From the NCBI RefSeq assembly GCF_003977685.1, contig NZ_RYZH01000023.1, positions 40,936-104,935 of the forward strand: a DNA stretch of 64,000 bases. Reading direction: 5' to 3'. The stretch is from Tautonia sociabilis. Its GTDB lineage: Bacteria; Planctomycetota; Planctomycetia; Isosphaerales; Isosphaeraceae. Under the pieces are notes generated by a model. The model made no database searches, was not told the DNA's origin, and saw only the letters and a list, made by a program, of their open reading frames with translations. This document shows, one piece after another, positions 27,740 to 37,800 of the stretch (position 1 is its first letter; every line of letters starts with the position of its first letter). Position numbers and translations under genes: made by a program.

Positions 27740-28564
27740 ATGAGTTCACCCGACCCCCGCCGGGGCGCCCGAAGGCGCCCGAGCCGGGCCGTCGGCTTCA
27801 CGCTGATCGAGCTGCTGGTGGTCATCGCGATCATCGGCGTGCTCGTCGCGCTGTTGCTGCCGGCCGTCCAGTCGGCCCGGGAGGCGGCCCGCCGCTCTCG
27901 ATGCCTGAACAACCTGCGCCAGATGGGCATCGCCCTGCACGGCTACCACGACTCGGCCCGATCGTTTCCCCCCGGCGGCTGGCTACGCCGGCCGGGGGAA
28001 CCGACGATGCGATGGCTCGCCTGGTCGGCGCTGCTGCTGCCGAACCTCGAGCAGTCGGCCCTCTACAACGGCCTCAACCTGGCCGTCCCCTTTAACCACC
28101 ACGCGAACACCACGGCCGCCGCCACGGTGCTCGAGGTGTACCTCTGCCCCAGCTCCCGGCGCGAGGACGATCGCGTCGACGGCCGGGGGGCCTGCGACTA
28201 CGGCGGGATGTACGGCGAGCGGATCACCTCGCCGAACAACCCGCCCAAGGGGGCGATGCTCTACGACCGGGCCTTCCCCATCGCGGCGATCCGGGACGGG
28301 ACGTCGCAGACGATCTTCATCGCCGAGGATTCCGCCTGGGGGGACGGCCAGTGGCTCTACGCCCGCAACGTCTTCGACCAGGCGTTCGCCATCAACCGGG
28401 CCCCCGGCTTCGAGAACGACCTGCGCAGCGACCACCCCGGGGGGGCCCAGGCCCTCTTCGGCGACGGCTCGGCGCGGTTCCTCCGCGAGACCATCGCGCT
28501 GCGCCCGCTGGCCGCTCTGTGCACTCGGGCCGGCGGCGAGATCGTCTCGGCCGACCAGTACTGA
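27740..28564 (+). CDS. DUF1559 prepilin-like protein under B12 riboswitch
   Basis: A 274-residue protein with the type IV prepilin-like N-terminus [20 protein letters not shown] (about 21-40), cleaved after Gly in related proteins and anchored by the hydrophobic helix. The planctomycete DUF1559 body follows, with AREAARRSRCLNNLRQMGIA and the C-terminal H-x9-DG signature (HPGGAQALFGDG). DUF1559 proteins are secreted or pilin-like and hugely expanded in planctomycetes, with unknown individual roles. This is one of the shorter ones. It is the first gene after the cobalamin riboswitch and 70 bp from a DUF4465 gene, so it probably belongs to a B12-responsive surface unit. Confidence 0.92.
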   Translation: MSSPDPRRGARRRPSRAVGFTLIELLVVIAIIGVLVALLLPAVQSAREAARRSRCLNNLRQMGIALHGYHDSARSFPPGGWLRRPGEPTMRWLAWSALLLPNLEQSALYNGLNLAVPFNHHANTTAAATVLEVYLCPSSRREDDRVDGRGACDYGGMYGERITSPNNPPKGAMLYDRAFPIAAIRDGTSQTIFIAEDSAWGDGQWLYARNVFDQAFAINRAPGFENDLRSDHPGGAQALFGDGSARFLRETIALRPLAALCTRAGGEIVSADQY

Positions 28565-28634
28565 ACCTGACCCGACCGACCTGATCGGGGGAGGCCCCCC
28601 CGATCGCTTCGATCAGCACCAGGAGAGCCTGCCC

Positions 28635-29513
28635 ATGACCGCCCGTCTAATCCTCGCCGCCTCGGCGATCCTCGCCGCCGGCCCGATCGCCGCCCGCGCC
28701 GATGTCGTCGTCGACTTCGAGGACCTGGCCCTGCCCCCGAACTCGTTTCACAACGGAATGCCCGATGCCCCGGTGGTGGGCGTGACCTACGACGGCTCAT
28801 TCACCTCCGGCGGCGCCACCTTCAACAACACCTGGAGGCGCAGCCAGTTCGGCTCGTTCACGTTCGACTCGTGGTCGGGCTGGTCGTACTCGAATCTCGG
28901 GTCGACGATCACCGACCCGGGCGGCCTGACCGAATATTCCCGCTTCCAGTACCACAGCGCCACCGGGGGCGGGTTCGGAGGCTCGGGCAACTTCGGCGTG
29001 GCGTTCGGATCGTCGGCGATCATCGACCTCCCGTCCCTGGCGGCCGGGGCGGCGGCGATGAGCGTGCGGATCACGAATACGACCTATGCCGTGATGTCGA
29101 TGCTCAACGGCGACCAGTTCGCCAAGAAGTTTGGCGGCGCCTCGGGGAACGACCCTGACTTCTTCGAGTTGACGATCATCGGGTTCGACGGCCTCGGCGC
29201 CACGGGCTCGATCATCGGCGAGGTGCCGTTCCTGCTGGCCGACTACCGGTTCGCCGACAACAGCCTCGACTATGTGGTCCGAGACTGGCGGCTGGTCGAC
29301 CTGACGAGTCTGCTCGGCTCCCGAAGTCTGGGCTTCCGGCTGCGGTCGTCGGACGAGGGAGTGTTCGGAATGAACACGCCGGCGTATTTCGCGCTGGACG
29401 AATTGACGATCGTTCCCTTCTCGGCCGTGCCGGAGCCGGCGAGTATCCTGGCGCTGGCCGTGGGCCTCGCTGGTGTTTGGGTCGCCGCTTCGCGGCGATG
29501 TCACGACCTCTGA
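28635..29513 (+). CDS. DUF4465 family PEP-CTERM surface protein (copy 1)
   Basis: A 292-residue secreted protein with a signal peptide over residues 1-22 (ending AARA). The DUF4465-type domain shows DFEDLALPPNSF, WSGWSYSN, VRITNTTYAVMSMLNGDQFA, KKFGGASGNDPDFFELTI, LADYRFADNSLDYVV and FGMNTPAYFALDEL. The C-terminus carries the sorting signal VPEP, a hydrophobic helix and ASRR, so it is probably processed by an exosortase that is not in this window. From memory, DUF4465 proteins occur in bacterial loci governed by cobalamin riboswitches next to B12 transporters. That fits the riboswitch here and suggests a surface role in corrinoid capture, which is unproven. Confidence 0.88.
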   Translation: MTARLILAASAILAAGPIAARADVVVDFEDLALPPNSFHNGMPDAPVVGVTYDGSFTSGGATFNNTWRRSQFGSFTFDSWSGWSYSNLGSTITDPGGLTEYSRFQYHSATGGGFGGSGNFGVAFGSSAIIDLPSLAAGAAAMSVRITNTTYAVMSMLNGDQFAKKFGGASGNDPDFFELTIIGFDGLGATGSIIGEVPFLLADYRFADNSLDYVVRDWRLVDLTSLLGSRSLGFRLRSSDEGVFGMNTPAYFALDELTIVPFSAVPEPASILALAVGLAGVWVAASRRCHDL

Positions 29514-29712
29514 TCGGCTGTGGTCCGGCCGGTCTTGGCTCGGCCGGATGCCAACATCGAGACGACTCGATTCTCCGTCTGACACACGGGGTGCCTGCTG
29601 TCGGGTACCCCGAGGTCCCTCGTCCGTCCGGTGCCCGTCCCGTCGACTCTGGATTGGGGCGATCGTCGTCCGCGCGGCGGGTACCCAGTCCCCATGGTAT
29701 GAGGATCAGAAC

Positions 29713-30657
29713 ATGGCCTCTCGACTCTTCACCGTTTGCCGGAGCTTCTGGCCTGTCGCCCTCGCGATCTTCGTCTCGGCTCTTGGCCGGGCGGGCCGTG
29801 CCGACCAGATCGTCGACTTTGACGACCTTCTTCTCCCTCCCGGGTCCTACTGGAACGGGCCTGACCCCGGCGGCACGATCGTCGACGGCCCGTTTGGACC
29901 CGTGAACGTCGGCAGCTTCTCGAGTCGCGGCATCACGTTCGTCAATCGCTACGACCTGACGTTCGGGAGCTGGAGCGGCTTCGCCTACTCCAACTCCTCC
30001 GACACGACCACGCCCGGCTTCGTGAACCAGTTCAGCGCCATCACCGGCACCGGCCTGGGGCCCGGACAGGACACCTACGGCGTCGCGTTCGGCTACGACG
30101 ACCTGGAGCCGAACCTGTCCGACCCCGACCCGTTCGACCCGACCGACCCGGCCGATCTGCTCGCCCTGCCCTACTTCGAGCTGCCGGAGCTGGCCCGAAT
30201 CGAGGGGATGTACGTCACGAACACGACCTACACGACGCTCTCGATGCGTTTCGGCGACAGCTTCGCCAAACCCTTCGGCGGCGCGACCGGAAACGATCCG
30301 GACTTCTTCAAGCTGACGGTCTATGGGCTCGACGCTTCGGGCGTGCCGTTGGTTGACTCGGTTGAGTTCTACCTGGCCGACTACCGGTTCAACGACAACT
30401 CGCTTGATTACATCGTGACCGAGTGGGCCTATCTCGACCTCTCACCGCTGGCCGGCGCCCGGACGATCGCCTTCAATCTCTCCTCCTCCGACGTGGGAGC
30501 GTTCGGCATGAACACACCGGCGTACTTCGCGGTGGACACCATCCGATTCTCGATGGTCCCCGAGCCGGCGAGCCTGGCGATGTTCGGACTCGGCCTGATC
30601 GCCCCAGCGCTGGTCGCGTGGCGGGCGGGCTCCGCCCGGCGAGGCGGCGGGGCATGA
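29713..30657 (+). CDS. DUF4465 family PEP-CTERM surface protein (copy 2)
   Basis: A 314-residue paralogue of the preceding protein. The signal peptide ends near GRAGRA. The same landmarks follow in the same order: DFDDLLLPPGSYWNG, FGSWSGFAYSN, MYVTNTTYTTLSMRFGDSFA, KPFGGATGNDPDFFKLTVYG, LADYRFNDNSLDYIV and FGMNTPAYFAVDTI. The end is VPEP, a hydrophobic stretch and RRGG. The start at 29713 (MASRLF) follows GAGG and gives a proper signal peptide; the open frame upstream lacks one. Tandem duplication of the gene is evident from the shared order of motifs. The 200-bp gap before it shows nothing clear. Confidence 0.88.
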   Translation: MASRLFTVCRSFWPVALAIFVSALGRAGRADQIVDFDDLLLPPGSYWNGPDPGGTIVDGPFGPVNVGSFSSRGITFVNRYDLTFGSWSGFAYSNSSDTTTPGFVNQFSAITGTGLGPGQDTYGVAFGYDDLEPNLSDPDPFDPTDPADLLALPYFELPELARIEGMYVTNTTYTTLSMRFGDSFAKPFGGATGNDPDFFKLTVYGLDASGVPLVDSVEFYLADYRFNDNSLDYIVTEWAYLDLSPLAGARTIAFNLSSSDVGAFGMNTPAYFAVDTIRFSMVPEPASLAMFGLGLIAPALVAWRAGSARRGGGA

Positions 30658-30688
30658 GCCTCGCGGAATCGACCATCACTCAATCGGG

Positions 30689-30720
30689 ATCGAAATATAA
30701 AATTATTTTTTAACAATAAG
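30689..30720 (+). promoter_or_regulatory. AT-rich island before the third surface-protein gene
   Basis: About 30 bases, almost all A or T (core AAATATAAAATTATTTTTTAAC), interrupt an otherwise very GC-rich sequence, 20-45 bp before the ATG at 30737. They contain TATAAA and TAAAAT, which could serve as a -10 element, but no clear -35 lies at the right distance. The run could be a promoter, an unstructured translation-enhancing leader or a protein-binding site. Confidence 0.35.
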
Positions 30721-30736
30721 AGGAGCCATCGGCGCC

Positions 30737-31762
30737 ATGAACCGGATCATCTCGACCTCGGCGGTTCTGATCGCCCTGCTGCCCGCGTCCGCCGTGTTTG
30801 GCGGGCCGTTCTCGAGTTTCTCGGGAGTGACGCCGGGCGCGCCGGACAACCCGATCGCCCGATCGCGGTTCTCGATCTTCGAGAGCCGGGTGATCTCCTA
30901 CGACCCCGCCCCTGGGGTGGGGCCGAACTTCGGCAACTTCGAGAACGGTTTCGCTTCCCTGGGCGACCTGTACAGTCCGGTCACCCGGCCGTCGGGGCCG
31001 AACACGCCGTTCGACAAGCGCTTCCACCCCGAGCCGGGAACCGAGCCCAGCCCCTTCCACAACGGCAGCGTCAACAACAGCCCCTTCGGGGGTGATCTCT
31101 TCGACCCGGACGACAGCTACGGCTTCATCGGGATTGACCAGCCCGGCTCGATCACCCTGGGCTTCGACCCGGACCTGGTGATCTTCGACGGCCCGGGGGC
31201 CGACTTCGCCGTCTTCGAGAACGGCTTTTCGTTCGGCGGTCCGACCAGCCTATTCCTGGAGCTGGCCTTCGTGGAGGTTTCCAGCAACGGGACCGACTTC
31301 GCCCGTTTCGACTCCGTCTCGCTGAACACCGCCCCGACGGCCATCGCCGGTACCTTTCAGGGCTACGATGTGACGAATGTCTACAACCTGGCCGGCAAGC
31401 ACGCGGCGAACTGGGGGACGCCGTTCGACCTGGCCGAGCTGGCGTCGCACCCGTTGGTGGCCCAGGGGTTGCTGGACCTCTCGAGAATCCGCTATGTCCG
31501 CTTGGTCGACGTGGTCGGCAGTGGCCCGCTGTTCGACACCAGCGGCGACGAGATTCCCGGCATCGCCCGAGATTCGCTGGGCAACCCGATTTTGGACAAT
31601 TGGGTGACGTTCGATTCCGGGGGCTTTGACTACGTGGGCCTGCGAATCGGTGCGGTGGGTGTGGTGCACGCGATGGTGGTTCCCGAGCCGACGACGTTGT
31701 TCCTCGCGGGCCTGGGCCTGGTGGGCGCGGTGGCGGTCGCCGCCCGGCGCCGCGCACGCTGA
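30737..31762 (+). CDS. PEP-CTERM cell-surface protein of the B12 locus
   Basis: A 341-residue secreted protein: signal peptide 1-22, C-terminal PEP-CTERM signal (VVPEPTTLFLAGLGLVG, then AARRRAR), and a ribosome site AGGAG. The central part reads GSITLGFDPDLVIFDGPGAD, FAVFENGF, ELAFVEVSSNGTDFARF, YNLAGKHAANWGTPFDLAEL and VRLVDVVGSG. It is a cell-surface family which, as I recall, accompanies DUF4465 proteins in cobalamin-riboswitch loci of other phyla. It is not one of the DUF4465 copies. Following two DUF4465 genes on the same strand, it is best seen as the third surface component of the locus. Its binding partner is unknown. Confidence 0.85.
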   Translation: MNRIISTSAVLIALLPASAVFGGPFSSFSGVTPGAPDNPIARSRFSIFESRVISYDPAPGVGPNFGNFENGFASLGDLYSPVTRPSGPNTPFDKRFHPEPGTEPSPFHNGSVNNSPFGGDLFDPDDSYGFIGIDQPGSITLGFDPDLVIFDGPGADFAVFENGFSFGGPTSLFLELAFVEVSSNGTDFARFDSVSLNTAPTAIAGTFQGYDVTNVYNLAGKHAANWGTPFDLAELASHPLVAQGLLDLSRIRYVRLVDVVGSGPLFDTSGDEIPGIARDSLGNPILDNWVTFDSGGFDYVGLRIGAVGVVHAMVVPEPTTLFLAGLGLVGAVAVAARRRAR

Positions 31763-31772
31763 TCGACCCTGG

Positions 31773-32744
31773 TTAGCCGACGCCGCAGGCGGCTCGAGCG
31801 CGGTCGAGGACGATCCGGGCCGAGGCTCGGGCACGCTCGGCGCCGGCGGCCTTGACGGCGGCGACGCGATCGGGCTGGGCGAGCAGCTCGGCCCGGCGCT
31901 GGCGGGCCTCGGCGAAGCGGTCGATGATCAGCTCGGCGAGGCGGGCCTTGACGGTGCCGTAGCCGAGGCCGCCGGCGAGGTAGCGGGCTTTGACGTCCTC
32001 CCACTCGTCGGGCTCGGCGAAGAGCCGGAAGAACTGGAAGAGGGGGAACTCGTCGAGCTTGGCCGGGTCGCCGGGCTCCTCGGGAGGGCGGCTGTCGGTG
32101 ACGAGCCGCTTGCACTTCTTGGTGATCTGCTTCGGGTCGTCGAACAGGTCGATCGTGTTGCCGTAGCTCTTGGACATCTTCCGTCCGTCGATTCCTGGCA
32201 CCACGGCGACGTGGGGAAGGATGTATGGCTCGGGCAGCTTGAACGTATCGCCATACGTGTTGTTGAAGCGCTCGGCGATGTCTCGGGTGATCTCGAGGTG
32301 CTGCTTCTGGTCCTGGCCGACGGGGACGAGGTCGGCGTCGTAGAGCAGGATGTCGGCCGCCTGGAGCACGGGGTAGGCGAACAGGCCGTGCTCGGCGGGG
32401 AGCCCCTGCTGGACCTTGTCCTTGTAGCTGACGCACTTCTCCAGCCATCCCATCGGCGTGACGGTGGTGAGCAGCCAGGCCAGCTCGGTCGTCTCGGGCA
32501 CGTCGGACTGAACGAACAGGGTGACGAGGTCGGGGTCGATGCCCAGGCTCAGGAGCGTGACGACCACGTCGTCGGTGTACGCTCGGAGCGTCTGGGCGTT
32601 GCGGACGCTAGTCAGGGCGTGGTAGTTGGCGACGAAGTAGAAGACCTCGTTCTCGCGCTGCAGCTCCAGGTACTGTCGGATCGCGCCGAAGTAGTTCCCC
32701 AGGTGCAACGGGCCGGACGGCTGGATTCCGGACAGGACGCGCAT
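31773..32744 (-). CDS. trpS: Tryptophanyl-tRNA synthetase
   Basis: A 323-residue class Ic synthetase, normal length for the bacterial enzyme. The HIGH-like motif is HLGN at 14-17 after SGIQPSG, and KMSKS is at 189-193. The tryptophan-binding region contains TTELAWLLTTVTPMG and YPVLQAADILLYDADLVPVG. It charges tRNA-Trp with tryptophan. The start at 32744 (MRVLSGIQPSG) is fixed by homology; the frame stays open for another 288 codons upstream but is low-complexity there. The gene converges on the PEP-CTERM gene, leaving only 10 bp between the two stop codons. Confidence 0.97.
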   Translation of the reverse strand: MRVLSGIQPSGPLHLGNYFGAIRQYLELQRENEVFYFVANYHALTSVRNAQTLRAYTDDVVVTLLSLGIDPDLVTLFVQSDVPETTELAWLLTTVTPMGWLEKCVSYKDKVQQGLPAEHGLFAYPVLQAADILLYDADLVPVGQDQKQHLEITRDIAERFNNTYGDTFKLPEPYILPHVAVVPGIDGRKMSKSYGNTIDLFDDPKQITKKCKRLVTDSRPPEEPGDPAKLDEFPLFQFFRLFAEPDEWEDVKARYLAGGLGYGTVKARLAELIIDRFAEARQRRAELLAQPDRVAAVKAAGAERARASARIVLDRARAACGVG

Positions 32745-32856
32745 CGGTGGCTGGCTCTCTCGATCGATCGGTCGGTCGCCGCGGGAGATCCGTCGGGATC
32801 CCCTGGCCGGGGCGCATCCCGAGGAGGTCGGCCGAGTCGGCCGACGCGAGTTCCCT

Positions 32857-32886
32857 AATCTAGCAGCACTCCCCGCCGTCGGCCAA
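32857..32886 (-). promoter_or_regulatory. Candidate trpS promoter
   Basis: On the minus strand, TTGGCC (32881-32886) and TAGATT (32857-32862) are 18 bp apart, about 115 bp upstream of the trpS start. Confidence 0.35.
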
Positions 32887-33165
32887 GGCGGGGCGGAGGC
32901 GGCCGGCGCGCGTCGGTGTATGATCAGGGGGCCCGAACGATCGGAACGGTTCTCAGACGACCGAGCCCGGGAGCGATCCGATGCCTGTCCGACTGGCCGC
33001 GCCGCTCTTCCCATCGATGGCCGAGACGGCGGCGGAGGGTCGGCCGGCCGGGCCGTCGTCGCCCCTGGCGGCGATCGTCGCTGTTGACGAACGCCCCGGT
33101 TCGGCCCCGGCCCGTGTGGCCGGAGGGGGCGATCCGGACGAGGTGCGGAAGGGGGGCGATCAGCG

Positions 33166-34068
33166 ATGAGCGGCGCGTCGGAGCGACTGGACGGCGGCCG
33201 GGCGGTGGTCGTGACCGGGGCTTCCTCGGGGATCGGCCGAGCGACGGCGGAGGTCTTGGCCGGGCGGGGGGTGCTCGTCTTCGCGGGAGTCCGGCGGCAG
33301 GAGGACGCCCGGTCCCTCTCGGAGGCGCTGGGCGAGCGGGTCGTCCCCGTGATGCTGGACGTGACCGACCCGGGCTCGATCGCCGGGGCGGCGGAGGAGG
33401 TCGACCGCCGGCTCGGCGGCCGGACCCTGTTCGGCCTGGTGAACAACGCGGGGGTGGCGATTCCCGGCCCGCTGTCGTACCAGCCGATGGAGGAGATCCG
33501 GCTCCAGTTCGAGGTGAACCTGTTCGGGGCACTGGCGGTGTCCCGGGCGTTCCTGCCGCTGCTGGGGGCGGATCGCTCCCGGATCGGGGCGCCGGGGAGG
33601 ATCGTCAACGTCAGCTCGGTGGGGGGGAAGATCGCGGCGCCGTTTGTCGGCGCCTATGCGGCGGCGAAGCACGCGCTGGAGGGGATGGGGGAGAGCCTGA
33701 GGCGCGAGCTGATGGCCTTCGGCATCGACGTGATCGTGGTCGCCCCCGGGGCGGTGGTGACGCCGATCTGGGAGAAGGCCGATCGCGCCGACCTGTCTCG
33801 GTACGACCGCACGCCGCTGGCCGGGCCGCTCCGAGCGTTCCGGGAGTTCGCCCTCTGGGAGAGCCGACGAGGCTACCCCCCGGAGCGGATCGGAGAGGCG
33901 ATCCTCTCGGCGCTGACCGCCCGGCGTCCCCGGGCGAGGTACGCGGTGGTTCCCGGCCGCCCCTGGAACTGGACGCTGCCGATGCTGCTGCCGACCCGGC
34001 TGGTCGACCGGATCATCGCCGCCCAGCTCGGCCTCTCTCCCCGGACCTCGGGCGCGCCGGGCCGGTGA
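33166..34068 (+). CDS. Classical short-chain dehydrogenase/reductase
   Basis: A 300-residue SDR. The cofactor motif TGASSGIG lies at 17-24, structural NNAG at 93-96, catalytic serine in NVSSVGG near 150 and YAAAK at 164-168. The C-terminal extension (PGRPWNWTLPMLLPTRLVD) is like those of SDRs acting on retinol-, steroid- or lipid-type substrates and may contact the membrane. The substrate is unknown. The cofactor preference is not clear: the Arg pair in GVRRQ after strand 2 leans towards NADP. The nearest neighbour, trpS, is divergent, so the gene probably has its own promoter; TATGAT at 32919 is a possible -10. Confidence 0.92.
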   Translation: MSGASERLDGGRAVVVTGASSGIGRATAEVLAGRGVLVFAGVRRQEDARSLSEALGERVVPVMLDVTDPGSIAGAAEEVDRRLGGRTLFGLVNNAGVAIPGPLSYQPMEEIRLQFEVNLFGALAVSRAFLPLLGADRSRIGAPGRIVNVSSVGGKIAAPFVGAYAAAKHALEGMGESLRRELMAFGIDVIVVAPGAVVTPIWEKADRADLSRYDRTPLAGPLRAFREFALWESRRGYPPERIGEAILSALTARRPRARYAVVPGRPWNWTLPMLLPTRLVDRIIAAQLGLSPRTSGAPGR

Positions 34069-34189
34069 GTCCTCCCCGACCCGCTCGGCCCCACCCCTGC
34101 CGGTCCGGCCGGCGTGGCGGGGCCGGGCGCCGCCCTGTTACGATGGCCGGGGTCGATCGGGCACGCGGAAGACGACAGGGCTCGCCATC

Positions 34190-34621
34190 ATGACCGGGAT
34201 CTACGACGACCACGGCATCCGCTTCGAGTACCCGGGGGACTGGGAGGTCGAGGTCGACACCGACGGCGAGAAGACCACCGTTTCCATCCACTCCCCGGAC
34301 GGCGTGGCGTTCGCACTGGTCGCGCTCGATGAGAGCTGCCCCGAGCCGTCGGACGTCGCCGGCCAGGCGCTCGACGCGATGCGGGAGGAGTACCCCAACC
34401 TGGACTCCGTGCCCGTGCTGGAGACGATCGACGGCCACCGAGCCGTGGGGCACGACGTCGAGTTCATGGCCCTGGATTCAACCAATTCCTGCTCGATCCG
34501 ATGCTTCCGCACCCCGAGGAGGACGGTCATCGTCTTCGGCCAGTGGTCGGATCTGGAGGGGGGCGACCCGGAGTCGCAACTGAAATCGCTCCGGGACTCG
34601 CTGGAAGAAACCGACTCCTGA
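34190..34621 (+). CDS. Small conserved-looking protein of unknown function
   Basis: A 143-residue soluble protein without signal peptide. The N-terminus (GIRFEYPGDWEVEVDTDGEK) followed by alternating strands and one helix (VAGQALDAMREEYPNLD) is reminiscent of PsbP/DUF1795-like folds, which start with a similar Y-P-x-x-W motif. I cannot assign it further. The end is ESQLKSLRDSLEETD. Codon use is like its neighbours and the frame has no strong competing frame, so I take it as real. It lies 121 bp after the SDR gene. Confidence 0.75.
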   Translation: MTGIYDDHGIRFEYPGDWEVEVDTDGEKTTVSIHSPDGVAFALVALDESCPEPSDVAGQALDAMREEYPNLDSVPVLETIDGHRAVGHDVEFMALDSTNSCSIRCFRTPRRTVIVFGQWSDLEGGDPESQLKSLRDSLEETDS

Positions 34622-34819
34622 GCTCGGATCGCCCGGAAGGCGGACGGAGGGAGGGCAGGGAGGCTGAGGTCCGCCGCAGCCGTCGGTTCGGCGGCTCTCC
34701 CCTCGGGTGGATGCCCCGAGTTGTCTTCCACCCGAGTCGAGGCCGACGATCGTACGGGTTCCTCAGACGGAACCCGTGGCACCCGAACCCCGGCCATCCA
34801 GAGTCGAGGAGATTGGCCA

Positions 34820-37800
34820 TCAGGCGTCGAGGCGATGCGGATCCGCCCCGTCGAGCCGAAGGAGGAACGAGGAGAGGCGGTCGATTAGGGCGGGCCCTCC
34901 TGAGTCGAACACGTTGGAGTGGCCGGCGCCGGGGACGGAGACGATCTCGGGAGGATGATCGGGGGGGAAGGCGTTGGCGAGGAGGCGGATCTCGTCGGGA
35001 GGGGTGATGGGGTCGGCCTCGCCCTGGAGGATCAGCGTGGGGGAGGAGACGAGGGGGGCGAGGTCGGTTGGGCGGGGGCGGTCGAGGGGGACGCCGGCGA
35101 TCCGGGAGGCTTGAGCGAGGACGGCGCCGGCCAGCATCGAGGCGCCGGGGAGGGGGAGGCGGGCGAGTCGAGCGGCGGTGGCGCGGCGGAGGTCGGCGTA
35201 GGGGGCCTCGAGGATGAGGGCGGAGATCCGGGTGTCCTCGGCCGCGACTCGGAGCGAGACGGCCGCCCCCATCGAGCGTCCCCAGAGGAGGACCCGGGCG
35301 CCGGGACGGCCGGCCCCCAGGGCGTCGAGCCAGCGTCCGATATCGTCGGCCTCCCGGGTGCCGAACGAGGCGCGGTCCCCTTCGCTGCGGCCGAAGGAGC
35401 GGTGGTCGGGGACCAGGACCGACCAGCCGAGGCGATGCAACGTCTCGGCCCGGGCCCTCATGCTCGCCGACGACTCGGCCAGGCCGTGCAACACCAGGGC
35501 GATCCGACCCCGGGAATCGTCGGCATCGAGCCGCCAGCCGGAGAGACGGAGGCCGTCGCTCGCGGTGATCGACTCCGGCCGCCACGGAGGAGGCAGCCCC
35601 TCATCGTGCCCGGTCCCCCGACCCGGCAGGACGAGGGCCCAGGCCCCCCAGCGGATCACCGCCATCGCCAGGCAGAGCCAGGCACCCAGGGCCAGACCGG
35701 CGACCGCCGTCAGCGCCCGGATCAGGGGAGCCGAGGGGGGGCCGGCGAGGATCATCGCCGACACTGCTCGAGAGGAGACCGCCGGGGGAATCGTCCCGGT
35801 CGGGCCTGTCGGCCCGACCCAGCCGGAGGCGAGGAGGACGGGGCCCGAGGAGGCGGGATCGAGCCATCGGACCAGCACGGCGCCGTCTTCCCACGTGCGA
35901 CGAACGGCGACGCCGGCCTCGGCGACCGGCCGCAGGGCATCCGACGTGCCCGCCCGGGGCGCCCGCTGGCTGACGACGACGAGGGCGGGATCGGCCCAGT
36001 CGTACAGCCAGGCCGGGTTGGCCGACCGGCCGCCGTGGTGCGGGGCGAGCAGGACGTCGACCGGCCGCCGCGGCCGGGAGACCAGCTCGGCCAGGCCGGC
36101 GCCATCGAGGTCGCCGGTGAGCAGCAGATGGCGGCCCCCCCGATCGAGGTCGAGGACGAGGCTGCGGTCGTTGTCCGGCGCGTCGGGGAGCCAGCCGGCC
36201 CCGGGGTGGAGGACGAGGGCGTCGAGGCCAGGGACGATCGGGAGGCGGTCGCCGGCGGAGGCGAATCGGATCGGGATGCCGAGGGCCCGGGCGCGGTCGA
36301 GCACGCCCTCGGCCCCCGGGTTGTCGGGCCCGCCGAAGCCGTCGGGGACGACAAGCCGGCCGACGGAGACGCGGTCGAGCAGGTCGGGGACGCCGTTGTA
36401 GTGGTCGGTGTCGGCGTGGGAGATCACCAGGCATTCCAGGCGACGGACGCCCCGGGCCCAGAGCGCCGGGGCGACGATCCGACGGCCGATCGAGGGATCT
36501 CCGGACCGTCCGCAATCGTACAGGGCGGCCGAACCGTCGGGCCCCTGGATCACCGTGGCCAGGCCGTGCCCGACGGCGAGGAACTCGACCTCGAACGAGG
36601 GAGGCCGGCGTGGCGTCATCGTGATCGCCGAGGTGATCGCCCCGACCACCGCGACCCCGACCCAGGCCGTCCGACAGGCCGGCGAGGGCCATCGGGCGAC
36701 CAAGGCGCGGACGGCGAGGGCAAGCGTCCCATACAGGGCGATCAGCCAGGAGGTCGGAGGAGCGGGCACGAAGGCGTGGCCCAGGGGGATCGCCTCAGCC
36801 CGCTCGACGAGCGTCATCGCCATCGAGAGCGCCCAGGAGCAGACGCGGGAGGCCGGCCAGGCGATCGGCTCCCAGAGGACGGAGAGCAGCAGCGCCGTCC
36901 CTCCCGAGAGGACCGCGATTAGGATGAGCGGGATGATGGGCAGGTTCAGCAGAATCCCGATCGGCGCGACCACGTGGAACCGCCAGGCCACCAGCGGCGC
37001 CGTCGCCAGCCAGACCGCCGCCGAGACCGCCAGGGCGGCGACGGTGCCGAGCGCGATCCGCCGGGCAGCCCGCCGCCAGGGCGGTTCGAGCCGGCGTTCG
37101 AGCAGGTCGAGGGGGTCGCCATCGGGGTCGGGGGAGGTCAGCCGATCGATCCCTCGGCCGATCGGCCGGGCGACGAGGGCGAGCACGGAGACGGCGAGGA
37201 AGGAGAGCATCCAGCCGACCCGGAACAGGTCGCTCGGGTTGACGGCCAGGGTGAAGAGGGCCGCCAGGGCGAGGGTGTTCGCGGTGCGATAGGGGCGGTC
37301 GACCAGCGTGGCCAGGGAAGCGGCGGCGACCATCGCGGCCGATCGGCCGACCGAGGGGGACCAGCCGACGAGCGTCGCGTAGGACGCCGTCGCGACCAGC
37401 ACCAGCCGGGCCGCCCCCTTCCGGCCGAGCCCGGCGACGCAGGCGAGCACCCCGATCGCGCCGGCCACGGCCGACAGGTGCAGGCCCGAGATGGCCAGCA
37501 CATGAGCCGCCCCGGTGCGGGTGAAGGCGTCGGCGGTTTCCTCGTCGATGCCGCCGCGACGGCCGAGCAGCAGGGCGAAGGCCATCGGGGCGACCCGATC
37601 GCCGAGCAGGGCGGAAAGCCGGCGCTCTCCCCCGGCTCGGATCCGACCGAGCCAGTTCCAGAAGGGGGCCGGTCTGCCGGTCGGGTCGAGGGCGATGCCC
37701 TGGGGAGTGTCGACCGACAGGCGGAGGCGGATCCGCCGGGAGCGGGGGAACTCCCTCGCGTCGCGCTCTCCGGGGTTGAGCGGGCCGGCCAGCAGGGCGA

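Noticed and set aside
32981..33169. 62-codon plus-strand frame overlapping the SDR start (ATGA)
   Set aside because: The overlap is attractive, but the peptide is Ala/Pro/Gly-rich without similarity or conserved motif. The evidence is too thin to call it a gene.
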